64,000 nucleotides of DNA from contig CAJXZM010000005.1 in the NCBI GenBank assembly GCA_913063125.1, positions 25,157 to 89,156 of the forward strand, in the 5' to 3' direction. The translations under genes and the position numbers were made by a program. Numbering within the stretch: position 1 is the first letter of the stretch; each line of letters starts with the position of its first letter. Of the stretch, positions 16,089 through 24,794 are shown in pieces. This DNA comes from an uncultured Gammaproteobacteria bacterium (lineage in GTDB: Bacteria; Pseudomonadota; Gammaproteobacteria; Pseudomonadales; Ketobacteraceae). Below the pieces are notes generated by a model that saw only the letters and a list, made by a program, of their open reading frames with translations, was not told the DNA's origin and did not search any database.

Positions 16089-17231
16089 ATGGATTTTTCA
16101 TTATCAGAAGAGCAGCGTATGTTAAAGGATAGCGCTGCACGTTTTGTCAAAAAAGAGTGTCAATTTGAACGGCGTCGAGAGCAAATGCGTAGCCCTTTGG
16201 GGTATTGCGATAAGCAATGGACTCAAATGGTTGAGCTGGGTTGGTTATGTATCCCTTTCAGCGAAAAGTATGATGGGCTCGGCGGGTCCCTTGAGGATAT
16301 TATGGTACTGCTGGAGGAACTCGGTAAAGGTTTGATGGTTGAACCGTGGTTATCAACCGTCATCCTCGGTGGCAGATTGGTTGAAATGCTGGGTACTGAG
16401 CAACAAAAGCGAGAGGTGATACCTGCTGTTTGTGGCGGTCAAATGAAGCTGGCGTTGGCGTACAGTGAAGTCGGTATTAGGCAGCAATTAGCCGCGATAG
16501 CTATGGAGGCGAAACCTCGAGACGGTGGCTTTGTATTGAACGGTGAAAAGGTATTGGTGTTGAGTGCCCAGACAGCTGATCAGTTGTTGGTAGTGGCGAG
16601 AACCAGGGGGAATGCCGGTGATGAACATGGGCTAACGGTATTTTTAGTAGACCCAAATACGTCGGGTGTTACTTTATCTGGCTATGCTACGGTAGATGGT
16701 TATCGAGCTGCGAATATTATTTTTGATAATGTTCAGGTGTCAGGCTCGTCCGTAGTTGGAGGGGGAGAGGCTGGCTTAGGTAATGCCTTAGAGAGTTTGC
16801 AGGTTGTAATGAATGAAGCGACTCTTGCTGTGGGGGCTGAAGCGGTTGGTTTAATGGATTTGTTGTATCAGGCAACGTTGGAATACACCAAGACACGCAA
16901 ACAGTTTGGTGTACCTATTGGAAAATTCCAGGTATTACAGCATCGTTTGGTTGATGTATTTATGCAATGCGAACAGTCCAGATCTGTACTTTTGATGGCG
17001 GTGTTACATTATGTTGAGAATCCAAAGGAGTCCAATAAGTCCGTATCTGGACTTAAAGTGCAGATAGGTAAATCTGGGCGCCAGGTGGGCCAGGAGGCGA
17101 TTCAGTTACATGGCGGTATGGGGATGACGGACGAGTTAAGCGTAGGTTATTACTTCAAACGCCTGACGTGTATAGATGCATTGTTTGGCAATGTTGACTT
17201 TCATTTGGCGCGATATGCTGAGTTGGTGTAA
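16089..17231 (+). CDS. Acyl-CoA dehydrogenase, FadE28/ChsE1-like partner subunit
   Basis: A 380-residue acyl-CoA dehydrogenase family protein. It carries the N-terminal helical domain (MDFSLSEEQRMLKDSAARFV), a middle beta domain in which the usual S-E-P-GSD loop is replaced by ALAYSEVGIRQQ, and the C-terminal QLHGGMGMTDELSVGYYFKR motif that binds FAD. The loss of the G-SD loop and the pairing with the preceding gene match the beta subunit of alpha2-beta2 ACADs (FadE28/ChsE1 type), in which FAD and substrate sites are shared between subunits. It probably forms a heterotetramer with the 14859-16061 product. An AGGTAAGC Shine-Dalgarno precedes the ATG. Confidence 0.88.
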   Translation: MDFSLSEEQRMLKDSAARFVKKECQFERRREQMRSPLGYCDKQWTQMVELGWLCIPFSEKYDGLGGSLEDIMVLLEELGKGLMVEPWLSTVILGGRLVEMLGTEQQKREVIPAVCGGQMKLALAYSEVGIRQQLAAIAMEAKPRDGGFVLNGEKVLVLSAQTADQLLVVARTRGNAGDEHGLTVFLVDPNTSGVTLSGYATVDGYRAANIIFDNVQVSGSSVVGGGEAGLGNALESLQVVMNEATLAVGAEAVGLMDLLYQATLEYTKTRKQFGVPIGKFQVLQHRLVDVFMQCEQSRSVLLMAVLHYVENPKESNKSVSGLKVQIGKSGRQVGQEAIQLHGGMGMTDELSVGYYFKRLTCIDALFGNVDFHLARYAELV

Positions 17232-17394
17232 CCCTAAAATGGTGCGTCACTGGCAAGAGCATTTGGCGTTAAAACTATTGGGTGTTCACTTCTGCTTGGC
17301 TGTTCTTGATTTGAGTAGCGTTGTAGAAGTGGAGATCTAGGGGGGCAGAAATGAAGTTCAGAAATGACAGCTAAGAGATTATTGTTTTGAGGCG

Positions 17395-17730
17395 TTAGCT
17401 TGCTTGAGACAAACTAACGCTTTTTTCAAGATGTTCAATTTTGTGCTCTAGCTCTGCGATTTGCTGATTTATCTTCAGGATTTTGCCCATATCTTTGATA
17501 GGCACTGCAATTAATGTTTTTCGCAAACCTATCAAGCGCTTTCGTAATGCCCCCAATATATCTAAGTTCTTAACAATATCGCTATTACTGTCGAAAACAT
17601 AATGTGACTGATCAAAGAGCAGCTGATCGGGTACGAGGCCCTCGCTGCGCCCAAGGTAAACTCCATCTTTTGAGTAATATAGGAATTCTTTGGTTTCGTC
17701 TTCGTTGGCGTTTAATAGGTTGATTTGCAT
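17395..17730 (-). CDS. Small coiled-coil protein, function unknown
   Basis: A 111-residue soluble protein with no family I recognise. The N-terminal half (EFLYYSKDGVYLGRSEGLVP) looks like a short beta unit. The C-terminal half (about residues 58-108) is helical with heptad-like spacing (ALRKRLIGLRKTLI, then KINQQIAELEHKIEHLEKSV), suggesting a coiled coil or dimer. The open frame continues to a TTG at 17775, but ATG 17730 is the more likely start; the Shine-Dalgarno is weak either way. It lies between the ACAD pair and the autotransporter-like gene. Confidence 0.55.
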   Translation of the reverse strand: MQINLLNANEDETKEFLYYSKDGVYLGRSEGLVPDQLLFDQSHYVFDSNSDIVKNLDILGALRKRLIGLRKTLIAVPIKDMGKILKINQQIAELEHKIEHLEKSVSLSQAS

Positions 17731-17928
17731 ACTGGTTACTTCGCATTCAGGGGATGGTAGTGGGGAGGATTTCAAACTCTATCTATTGGGAATAGCGCCT
17801 GATTGCTAAGCTTGCAAGCAGAAATATAGTAGGAGGCTCCACCTGCCTAATAGTTGCCCTAAAAATCATAGGCTTAGGAGTTAGTTGAAGTTTTTCTAAA
17901 GCCTGAGGTTGATATAACCGATGTAGAA

Positions 17929-17982
17929 AAGCCATAAAAAAGCCAACGTCTCGTGAAGAGAGCGTTGGCTTTTTTATGGCTT
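17929..17982. terminator. Long palindromic terminator after the autotransporter-like gene
   Basis: A 20-bp perfect inverted repeat (17929-17948 and 17963-17982) whose A6/T6 tracts are embedded in the stem, with a 14-nt loop that can pair a little further. It lies 41 nt past the stop of the leftward barrel gene. Confidence 0.88.
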
Positions 17983-18023
17983 ATTTGCTTAGGGCTTGAT
18001 TAGAATGTTGATAAGACTGTTTG

Positions 18024-19310
18024 TTAAAACGAAGCTTCCCAGCGACCGCCGTAAGATAGCGTGGTTAATGATGTGTCTTCATAAGCAAGGATGCTGTCGT
18101 AATCGATATAAGCAGATAAGCCGTAACGGAATGTGGCAGATACACCCACCGCTGCGCGGATCCAGTTATCGTCGAAATCGTCGGCTTCAATAGAGAACGT
18201 TGAGCCCGCGATACTTGAAAATCGCCCTGTGATGATGTCACGATCATCATCTAGTTCTTTTTTCCATTCGGCACGAGCGTGAGGTACAACAACGCCCCAG
18301 TCAGTGCTAATAGCATAAGATACCTGGCCGCCCATGGTGAATACTTTAGAATCGACGTCTTGTTCATCAACGCTAACTTCAAGACCTACGGTGCCGCGTT
18401 CTTCGTAGGCGTCAATTTCACCAGTGATGTAATCAAAGCTGGCATAAGGGCCGTAAGAAAGGGCGTTATTATTAAAACTATAACCGCTAGCAATGCTGAT
18501 GAATGTTTGTTGAGTATCTGTTTTCCCGCCGATGGTGTTAGATATAGAACTTACTGTAACCTGCCTTGTTGTTTCTATTTCACCTTCAGCAGAACCAATT
18601 AAAACGTCGACATTGAAGGCTTCTTTGTACCAAGTACCGTAAATAATAATGTTGGACATGTCATTGTCCATGCCATCACCGTTGCCATCAAACTCTAATG
18701 AACTTTGGTTAATACCGTGGGCGATACCACCGATAAGGTTTCTGCTAAAGCGATAGTCGGCACCAATGGTTGCGGTACGGGCATCATTCTCATAGCCACG
18801 CTCTAAATTCGAACCGTCTCGCTCGCCATCGGTTAAAGAGCCGCTGGCAAAAAATCCCCATTTGCTTATAGGGGCACCTTCACCTGCCGTGCCACCAATG
18901 CTATCTGCGATTGCGTGTAGCCATTCACCGGAGAATTCATCGCCTTTGATAGAGTAGGTTAGGCCTGCAACGCTAACGCCAGTGTTGCCAGTTCGTAACG
19001 CTTTAAAGCGTTTGAAGATATTGCCTTTTTGAGCGGCAATTTGTTGTTTAACGGATGTGAATTGAGCCGCAACTTCTTCAGGATTGGTTGTTGTAGTGTC
19101 TGCGTTAGCACATAGTTGTAGAAGCTCGTCAGATGTCAGGGTTCTGTTCGCAGTTTTTGTGAGAGTTTGATTTTGCCGTACCTCCTCTCCTGCTGCACAA
19201 ATGCTTTTAAATGCATCTGCTGCGTGAGCAAAATTAACAGATAAGGCAATAAGCATACCTGCAAATGAAACCAGGCTTGGTTTAAGTGTTGGATATTTTG
19301 AAGCAAACAT
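18024..19310 (-). CDS. Autotransporter-like outer-membrane beta-barrel protein without passenger
   Basis: A 428-residue exported protein. A signal peptide (MFASKYPTLKP..., cleavage near NFAHAA) is followed by about 100 helical, Thr/Gln/Ala-rich residues containing two Cys (SICAAG, LQLCANA). Then comes a domain of about 285 residues with the alternating strand pattern of the autotransporter beta-domain, ending in an aromatic residue (GGRWEASF). There is no room for a passenger domain, so it may be a barrel-only outer-membrane protein or surface adhesin-like. The ATG at 19310 is chosen for its GGGGA 6 nt upstream; an ATG at 19340 is also in frame. The gene is divergent from the oxidase-like gene at 19500. 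Confidence 0.8.
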   Translation of the reverse strand: MFASKYPTLKPSLVSFAGMLIALSVNFAHAADAFKSICAAGEEVRQNQTLTKTANRTLTSDELLQLCANADTTTTNPEEVAAQFTSVKQQIAAQKGNIFKRFKALRTGNTGVSVAGLTYSIKGDEFSGEWLHAIADSIGGTAGEGAPISKWGFFASGSLTDGERDGSNLERGYENDARTATIGADYRFSRNLIGGIAHGINQSSLEFDGNGDGMDNDMSNIIIYGTWYKEAFNVDVLIGSAEGEIETTRQVTVSSISNTIGGKTDTQQTFISIASGYSFNNNALSYGPYASFDYITGEIDAYEERGTVGLEVSVDEQDVDSKVFTMGGQVSYAISTDWGVVVPHARAEWKKELDDDRDIITGRFSSIAGSTFSIEADDFDDNWIRAAVGVSATFRYGLSAYIDYDSILAYEDTSLTTLSYGGRWEASF

Positions 19311-19499
19311 AAAAAATCCCCAGATTTTAGTCAATCCCATTAACAGGGGCCGTTGATTCCATTACCTCAGCGCCTTCTGCGAGAGCCATTGTATTTATTT
19401 ATCGTTTTTTTTGGAAGCTTTCTTTAACTGTGGGCATTGCTGGTCTATATGTGCATCCAGTATGATTCACAATAAATGGATAACTAAGAAGAAATTGTA

Positions 19500-20858
19500 A
19501 TGGGGAAGAATGACTTGAATGCTTTTGTATTAAATATTGAGTCTGAAGCGCAGAAAAAGATCGCAATAAAATGGTTGGGCTTAGCTGTGGCGTCGTTGCT
19601 AGCGGCTGGGGTGTTTTCGCTTTTACTTGTGTTATCTCGAACTCCAGGAATACAAAGTATCATTCCTTGGATTGATTTTTTCCATGTGGCGCTGGTTGTA
19701 CATGTCGACTTGTCGGTGTTGATTTGGTTTTTATCCATGGCAGGGGTATTTTGGACCGTCAGCAATCCACGTAGTGGAGGCTTTGTCGATCAGATAGCTT
19801 GGCTATTGGCAGTTGTAGGAACGTTGACTATGGTATCCAGCCCGTTTTTTGGTGTGGGCGACCCGTTAATGAATAACTATGTGCCGGTGTTACAGCACCC
19901 AGTATATTACGGCGCGTTATGTGTGTTTGGTTTGGGGGTGATGTTGTTGTTAACAGGGCGCTTGATTTATCTGCCTGCTATTCCTCGTGATGGTAAAAGT
20001 ACGCTCGCATTTGCCAGTTATATTGCGGCGATACCAACGCTGTTAAGTATTGTTGCCTTGTTATGGAGTTATAAAGCAATCCCCGACACGCATTCAGGGG
20101 AACTGTACTTTGAAGTGTTGTTTTGGGGAGCGGGACACACCTTGCAGTTCACACACACTTTATTGTTACTGGTTGCCTGGGTTTGGTTGGCGCAAGTGTG
20201 TGGCGCCAAATTCACACAGAAACCGATGTGGCTGGCAGGTTTGTGTGTGTTGACAATATTACCCATTGTTTTAGTGCCTTGGATATACCTAAATGCACCT
20301 GTTGAATCGGTGTCTCACCGCATAGGATTTACTAAATTAATGCAGTATGGCGGGCTAGCGTGCTTGCCGCTAGGTGTTGTTGCAATTTGGCAGTTAATCA
20401 TCATGCCAAGAGCTGCAGATGAGGTGAAGCCAATGAAATCAGCATTGATTGCGTCATTTATTCTTTTTTCAGCTGGCGGTATCATTGGATTTTTAATTGA
20501 AGGTGTGAACGTTGTTATTCCCGCCCATTATCACGGGTCTATTGTGGGGGTGACGTTATCATTTATGGGGGTAGCGTATTTGCTAATGCCGAAATTGGGA
20601 TTAGGTCAACCGAATGTGCGTTTGGCAAAAATACAGCCTTATGTTTATGGTGGTGGTCAATTAATGCATATCCTTGGTCTTGCATGGTCTGGTGGTTACG
20701 GCGTACAGAGAAAAACCGCAGGCGCCGCTCAAGGTTTAGATCGTTTGCCGGAGGTGCTGGGGATGGGGATGATGGGGCTAGGAGGTTTGATTTCCACGAT
20801 TGGTGGGTTGTTATTTTTGATCGTTATCATCAAGGCGTGGCGAGAAAAGCAACGCTAG
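19500..20858 (+). CDS. Heme-copper oxidase subunit I homologue lacking the CuB His-His pair
   Basis: A 452-residue polytopic membrane protein with about 12 hydrophobic segments, related to the COX1/CcoN/NorB superfamily. Kept residues are His68 in HVDLSVLIWFL (low-spin heme ligand position in helix II), His213 in WGAGHTLQFTH (helix VI metal ligand position), and His343 and His345 in AHYHG (the two heme ligands of helix X). The helix VII segment that normally carries HH for CuB/FeB (here about residues 276-300, FTKLMQYGGLACLPLG) has no histidine. There is no Tyr in the HPEVY arrangement. It sits next to heme O synthase and the Cox operon, with no cytochrome c partner subunit. It may be an assembly, heme-handling or sensing protein rather than an oxidase (inference). 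Confidence 0.75.
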   Translation: MGKNDLNAFVLNIESEAQKKIAIKWLGLAVASLLAAGVFSLLLVLSRTPGIQSIIPWIDFFHVALVVHVDLSVLIWFLSMAGVFWTVSNPRSGGFVDQIAWLLAVVGTLTMVSSPFFGVGDPLMNNYVPVLQHPVYYGALCVFGLGVMLLLTGRLIYLPAIPRDGKSTLAFASYIAAIPTLLSIVALLWSYKAIPDTHSGELYFEVLFWGAGHTLQFTHTLLLLVAWVWLAQVCGAKFTQKPMWLAGLCVLTILPIVLVPWIYLNAPVESVSHRIGFTKLMQYGGLACLPLGVVAIWQLIIMPRAADEVKPMKSALIASFILFSAGGIIGFLIEGVNVVIPAHYHGSIVGVTLSFMGVAYLLMPKLGLGQPNVRLAKIQPYVYGGGQLMHILGLAWSGGYGVQRKTAGAAQGLDRLPEVLGMGMMGLGGLISTIGGLLFLIVIIKAWREKQR

Positions 20859-20890
20859 GAAAGTAGGCTCAACTAATATTGTTGTTTAAG

Positions 20891-20947
20891 AACAGAACTA
20901 AAAAAGCCGCTCAATGTAATGTATTGAGCGGCTTTTTTAGTTCTGTT
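20891..20947. terminator. Bidirectional palindromic terminator between the COX1-like gene and ctaB
   Basis: A 25-bp perfect inverted repeat (20891-20915 and 20923-20947) with a 7-nt loop. The GC core gccgctc is flanked by A6/T6 tracts, and complementarity continues for eight more bases on the outside. It serves two convergent genes. Confidence 0.92.
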
Positions 20948-20966
20948 CTGTTTGAGTGCTGAAACG

Positions 20967-21878
20967 TTAAGCTATCGCTCTAAAACCTATGCGTAAGTAA
21001 TGATCTACCAGCAAAAAGCCAAACAATGCGGTGAGGTAAAAAATGGAATACGCAAAGGTCTTCATCGCATGCTCGTCACCTTCACTTCGATACAACCTAA
21101 ACGCGTGATAGATAAAGCCAACGCCCAGTGCGACAGCCCCTGCTAAGTAAATAAGCCCTGACATGTTAATGGCAAAAGGAATTAGCGTCACTGCCAGTAG
21201 CATCACCGTATAAAGCAACACTTGTATTTTGGTAAAAGGAATGCCGTGGGTAACGGGAAGCATCGGTACATCCACTTTTGCATAATCATCTCTACGACGT
21301 ATTGCAAGCGCCCAAAAATGAGGAGGAGTCCAAATAAAGATAATAAGGAAGAGTAACAATGCTTCAGTATTAACTTCACCTGTAACCGCAGTCCAACCTA
21401 GGATGGGAGGGGCAGCACCGGCAGCACCACCCCAAACAATATTGTGTGGCGTAGATCGCTTTAGGAACATTGTGTAAATAACGGCATAACCAATAACACA
21501 GATAAACGTTAGAATGGCGGTAAGCACGTTTGTAGTGATGAGCAAAATAACCATTGAAATGATCGTCAGCGACAATGCAAACGTAATGGCTGAACGGGAA
21601 GACAAACCACCAGTAGGTAGAGGGCGACCCTTAGTTCGTTCCATCGCGGCATCAATTTTCTGATCCACCCAATGATTAACTGCGGCACCGGATGCCGCAG
21701 CAAGCCCAATACCCAGGGAACCAAAAAACAAAATATCTAATGGAATCATGCCAGGTGTAGAAAGTAACATGCCAACAATGGCGGTGAATACAATCAACAA
21801 AACCACTTTTGGCTTGCAGAGTTCCAGGTAATGGCGCCAGGTTAAACTGACTTCTTCTGTTAATGTAGGATTGTTCAT
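20967..21878 (-). CDS. cyoE: Protoheme IX farnesyltransferase (heme O synthase)
   Basis: A 303-residue UbiA-superfamily prenyltransferase that attaches a farnesyl group to heme b to make heme O, the precursor of heme A. The first Asp-rich motif NHWVDQKIDAAMERTKGRPLP and the second DYAKVDVPMLPVTHG are both present, with about nine membrane segments. It is also called CtaB in aa3-oxidase loci. It is the last gene of the leftward oxidase assembly group, 80 nt after ctaA, and ends at a bidirectional terminator. The ATG is preceded by an AGAGAGA purine run. Confidence 0.95.
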   Translation of the reverse strand: MNNPTLTEEVSLTWRHYLELCKPKVVLLIVFTAIVGMLLSTPGMIPLDILFFGSLGIGLAAASGAAVNHWVDQKIDAAMERTKGRPLPTGGLSSRSAITFALSLTIISMVILLITTNVLTAILTFICVIGYAVIYTMFLKRSTPHNIVWGGAAGAAPPILGWTAVTGEVNTEALLLFLIIFIWTPPHFWALAIRRRDDYAKVDVPMLPVTHGIPFTKIQVLLYTVMLLAVTLIPFAINMSGLIYLAGAVALGVGFIYHAFRLYRSEGDEHAMKTFAYSIFYLTALFGFLLVDHYLRIGFRAIA

Positions 21879-21958
21879 TGTCTCTCTATTTTCCGTGGAG
21901 TCGATTTTATAATTGTTATGTTTTTTGTTGGCTGCTCAATGAACAGTTGTGTGTTTCG

Positions 21959-23029
21959 TTAATTCGGTAGTGCTTCGGGAGAGTAGTCGGCTTTGGTAGC
22001 ACGTGTTACTTCGGTTAGTGATTGATGGCTTTTTATTCTCCGGTTAACAGTCACTAAAGAAAGCAAGAGGATTGCTGCCCCCCCGTTGTGAGCAACTGCA
22101 ATCGCTACCGGTAATACTAAAATAATGTTTAGGAGCCCTAAGGTGATTTGAATACAAAGAGCGAGCGCTATCAGCGCACCAAAACGTCTTCCCGGCCATG
22201 AGCCCGAAAATAATAGTGCTAACGATAAACCACCAACAACCAAAAATGTAATGACTGCACCAATACGGTGTGTCAAATGCACCGCAGTGCCTGCCTCTCT
22301 AGAAAGTACGCCGCCTTCGTAATTCACGCCAACCTCACGCCACAGCGTAAAACCTTCTTTAAAATCAGTTGGTGGTAACCATTGCCCCTGACAAGTTGGT
22401 AAATCCCAGCAATGCAGCGCCACATAGTTTGTGCTCGTCCAGCCACCTAAAGCAATCTGACAATACACTACAATTAATGCAAGCAATGCCCAGCGTTTTA
22501 GCGTCGGGGATACACCTAAACGAGTATCGCCTTTATCTCGATGTATTTTGTTTTGCCAATGCGTCAGCATTGACCACCATAGCAGCGCCAATGTTAGCAT
22601 GCCGCCCAAAAGGTGCAGCGTTACAATGGCGGGTTTAAGTAACAACGTCACGGTCCACATACCTAATGCGCCCTGAAAGCCAACCAGCACTACAAGAAAT
22701 AAGGGGAGTTTAACTTGTTGGCCCGGTGCTTTTCGTTGTTTCCAGGCCATACCCGCAAGAACAAGAATGAATAATCCTAGTGTGCTGGCAAAGTAACGGT
22801 GGATCATTTCTTTCCAGGCTTTCGGAGATTCAACAGGCTGCCCAGGGAATGCTTGGTTGGCAGCTGCAACGTCAGTTTCTGCTGTGGGGGCAAGTAGTTT
22901 TCCGTAACAGCCGGGCCAATCGGGGCAGCCAAGACCAGCATCGGATAGCCGAACATAAGCCCCAAGCACGATAACAAAGAGTGCAAGCAAAGTGGCAACA
23001 AATGAAATTCTTAAGAACGTTTTATCCAT
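21959..23029 (-). CDS. ctaA: Heme A synthase (CtaA/COX15)
   Basis: A 356-residue eight-helix membrane enzyme that oxidises the C8 methyl of heme O to make heme A for the aa3 oxidase. The conserved heme-ligand histidines lie in EMIHRYFAS, VTLHLLGG, HLTHRIGA and VAHNGG. A Cys pair (ALHCWDLPTCQGQW) and a first-loop pair (LGCPDWPGCYG) match the type with extracytoplasmic cysteines. It is followed by cyoE and preceded closely by the SCO-like gene, so heme A supply and subunit assembly are in one operon. Confidence 0.95.
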   Translation of the reverse strand: MDKTFLRISFVATLLALFVIVLGAYVRLSDAGLGCPDWPGCYGKLLAPTAETDVAAANQAFPGQPVESPKAWKEMIHRYFASTLGLFILVLAGMAWKQRKAPGQQVKLPLFLVVLVGFQGALGMWTVTLLLKPAIVTLHLLGGMLTLALLWWSMLTHWQNKIHRDKGDTRLGVSPTLKRWALLALIVVYCQIALGGWTSTNYVALHCWDLPTCQGQWLPPTDFKEGFTLWREVGVNYEGGVLSREAGTAVHLTHRIGAVITFLVVGGLSLALLFSGSWPGRRFGALIALALCIQITLGLLNIILVLPVAIAVAHNGGAAILLLSLVTVNRRIKSHQSLTEVTRATKADYSPEALPN

Positions 23030-23052
23030 AATCCTTTTAATGCTTCTGGAGG

Positions 23053-23706
23053 TTAAATATCTGGCTTGTTAACTTTAAGTAATCGTTGTAGGTCCTTTAA
23101 GACACCTTTTTTCTGGTCGCTACCTGCGGGGTAAACCATCATGAGGTTGCCATATGGATCTACCATGAAAATACTGTTTTCGATAACAGGGGTAACACTC
23201 GCGAATGCTTTTTTGATGCGTTGTGTTGCTTCGTTTTGTTGCGTAATAATAGCAAGTTGCGGAAATTCTTTGCTCAAATCAACAGTTAAACCGCTTAAGG
23301 CGTCGGGGGTTTCTAACAAAATGATTGGCTTGATGACTTTTCGGTTAACACCCATTGATTTCCTGTTTTGACGGATGCTGAAAAGTGTTTCTTGGCAAGG
23401 TTTTTCACACGCAGATGTGACAGTGATAAGTGACCAGCTGCCAGCAACATCAGTCTCTGTTAGAAAAGAGCCGTCTTTTTGCTCTAATGAAAATTTGCCC
23501 AATGCTATAACAGGAGAAACCAGTTCACCGTGGTTGTTGGGTTTTTCAAAGGAAGCAGAGTCACCGCTGTATATGAAATACCAGGAAATAACATAGGGTA
23601 AACCGAATAAAAGCACCATGGCAAAAAATGGGTTTACAAATCGTCTATAACCTGTATACAGATTGGTCTTTTTTGTATCTTGGTGCTGTGCGGGAATGTC
23701 AGTCAT
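23053..23706 (-). CDS. SCO-like membrane-anchored thioredoxin-fold protein without the metal His
   Basis: A 217-residue protein with one N-terminal transmembrane helix (about 25-47) and a periplasmic domain resembling SCO1/SenC. A CxxxC pair is present (Cys100 and Cys104 in SACEKPC), the spacing used by SCO proteins to bind copper. The later strand SIFMVDPYGNLMMVYPAG aligns with SCO, but the His that precedes it in SCO copper chaperones is absent (VIENSIF). It may act as a thiol reductase for CuA cysteines rather than a copper carrier (inference). A similar unnamed gene sits between SURF1 and ctaA in Pseudomonas. The ATG at 23706 overlaps the SURF1 stop and has AGGA seven bases upstream. Confidence 0.8.
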   Translation of the reverse strand: MTDIPAQHQDTKKTNLYTGYRRFVNPFFAMVLLFGLPYVISWYFIYSGDSASFEKPNNHGELVSPVIALGKFSLEQKDGSFLTETDVAGSWSLITVTSACEKPCQETLFSIRQNRKSMGVNRKVIKPIILLETPDALSGLTVDLSKEFPQLAIITQQNEATQRIKKAFASVTPVIENSIFMVDPYGNLMMVYPAGSDQKKGVLKDLQRLLKVNKPDI

Positions 23707-24451
23707 GCTCTGATCCTGTTTTATTCTTTTTGACGCTTGTTCCAAAGAACGCTATTAAAACAAACAATGCAAAAACAAACCACTGTATTGCATAACCAAT
23801 GTGCATGCCTGTTTTGGCTTCAAACTGTGGCCATTGCTTGATGAGTGATGAGTCGAGGGGAGTGTTAGCGTTTGTGCTGGAGCTTGATGCAAGCCTAAGT
23901 ACTAGAGGTAGTATGTTGTAACCTACTGTTTTTTCGAAATGCTTTGTGTCCATGTAATACCAAAGAGGCGGGGTATCAGAAACTGGACTGTCGATGTTGC
24001 CTAAAATAACAGGCTTTGAACGTGGCTTTGCTAAGGTGCCATGTAATGTTTGGTTACTTAAATCTATCACTGCTTCGGGTAAATCAAGCCGTGGCCTCTT
24101 TTGTGCTATCCAGCCCCGGTTCACTAAAATCACGTCATCAGTACCCGCTATTTCAAACGGAGTGATGACGTAAAACCCAGGTTTGCCACTTTGTATGATG
24201 TTGTCTAATAAAAACTGTTCGGATTCTCGATATTTTCCTGTTGCCGTTGCTTTAGTATAGGGAAGAGCATCGGGTGATGGCGTTTGATTCAATGAGACAG
24301 GGGGCTGTTCAGTGCGTTTCTTTATTTCATGTTGTTGTTGTTCTTTTTCTTCAGCCCGATTAACTTGCCAAATACCAAGGCTCAAAAAAACACCAAACAA
24401 TATTAAGCAAAATACAGTTAGAAAAAATGTGGGCTTAAATGTGTATGGCAT
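23699..24451 (-). CDS. SURF1 family cytochrome oxidase biogenesis protein
   Basis: A 250-residue SURF1/Shy1 homologue with two transmembrane helices, one at each end (about 7-27 and 218-238), enclosing a periplasmic domain. Family features seen are LGIWQVNRAEEKE after the first helix, GKYRESEQFLLDN, GFYVITPFE, VLVNRGWI and the C-terminal GYAIQWFVFALF. SURF1 helps insert heme a/a3 into subunit I. The stop overlaps the start of the SCO-like gene by eight bases, showing tight coupling. Confidence 0.93.
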   Translation of the reverse strand: MPYTFKPTFFLTVFCLILFGVFLSLGIWQVNRAEEKEQQQHEIKKRTEQPPVSLNQTPSPDALPYTKATATGKYRESEQFLLDNIIQSGKPGFYVITPFEIAGTDDVILVNRGWIAQKRPRLDLPEAVIDLSNQTLHGTLAKPRSKPVILGNIDSPVSDTPPLWYYMDTKHFEKTVGYNILPLVLRLASSSSTNANTPLDSSLIKQWPQFEAKTGMHIGYAIQWFVFALFVLIAFFGTSVKKNKTGSEHD

Positions 24452-24562
24452 GGTTTGGACTCAGGCATTATTTTTGTTACGCTGCATTCTTTGGTTAGGG
24501 CGCGTAGGTGTTTTTTTCATCGAAAAAAGAGCCCGTAAGATAACATTTATATAGAGATTTGT

Positions 24563-24769
24563 ATGACCTTTTATAAAATAATCGTAGTGATTAACTTGAT
24601 ATTGGTGCTTATTAGTTTAGGTGCTGGTGCTGTGTTTTTAGGGAAAGATGGAGACAACGATACTCGAGTATTAACGGCGTTAACCGTTAGGATATCATTA
24701 TCAATATCATTGCTTATTCTGTTAATTGGCGGATATTATTTTGGTTTAATAACCCCTAATCGTTTTTAG
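24563..24769 (+). CDS. DUF2909 twin-transmembrane protein
   Basis: A 68-residue protein with two membrane helices (about 5-26 and 43-64) separated by a short polar loop (GKDGDNDTRVLTALTVR), the pattern of the DUF2909 'twin transmembrane' family. Homologues sit in the same place in Pseudomonas cox loci, between subunit III and SURF1. It is encoded on the strand opposite to the oxidase genes and ends at the shared palindromic terminator. Function is unknown, with a link to oxidase assembly inferred only from location. Confidence 0.8.
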   Translation: MTFYKIIVVINLILVLISLGAGAVFLGKDGDNDTRVLTALTVRISLSISLLILLIGGYYFGLITPNRF

Positions 24770-24794
24770 ATTCGGTGATACGTGAGGTATTAAG

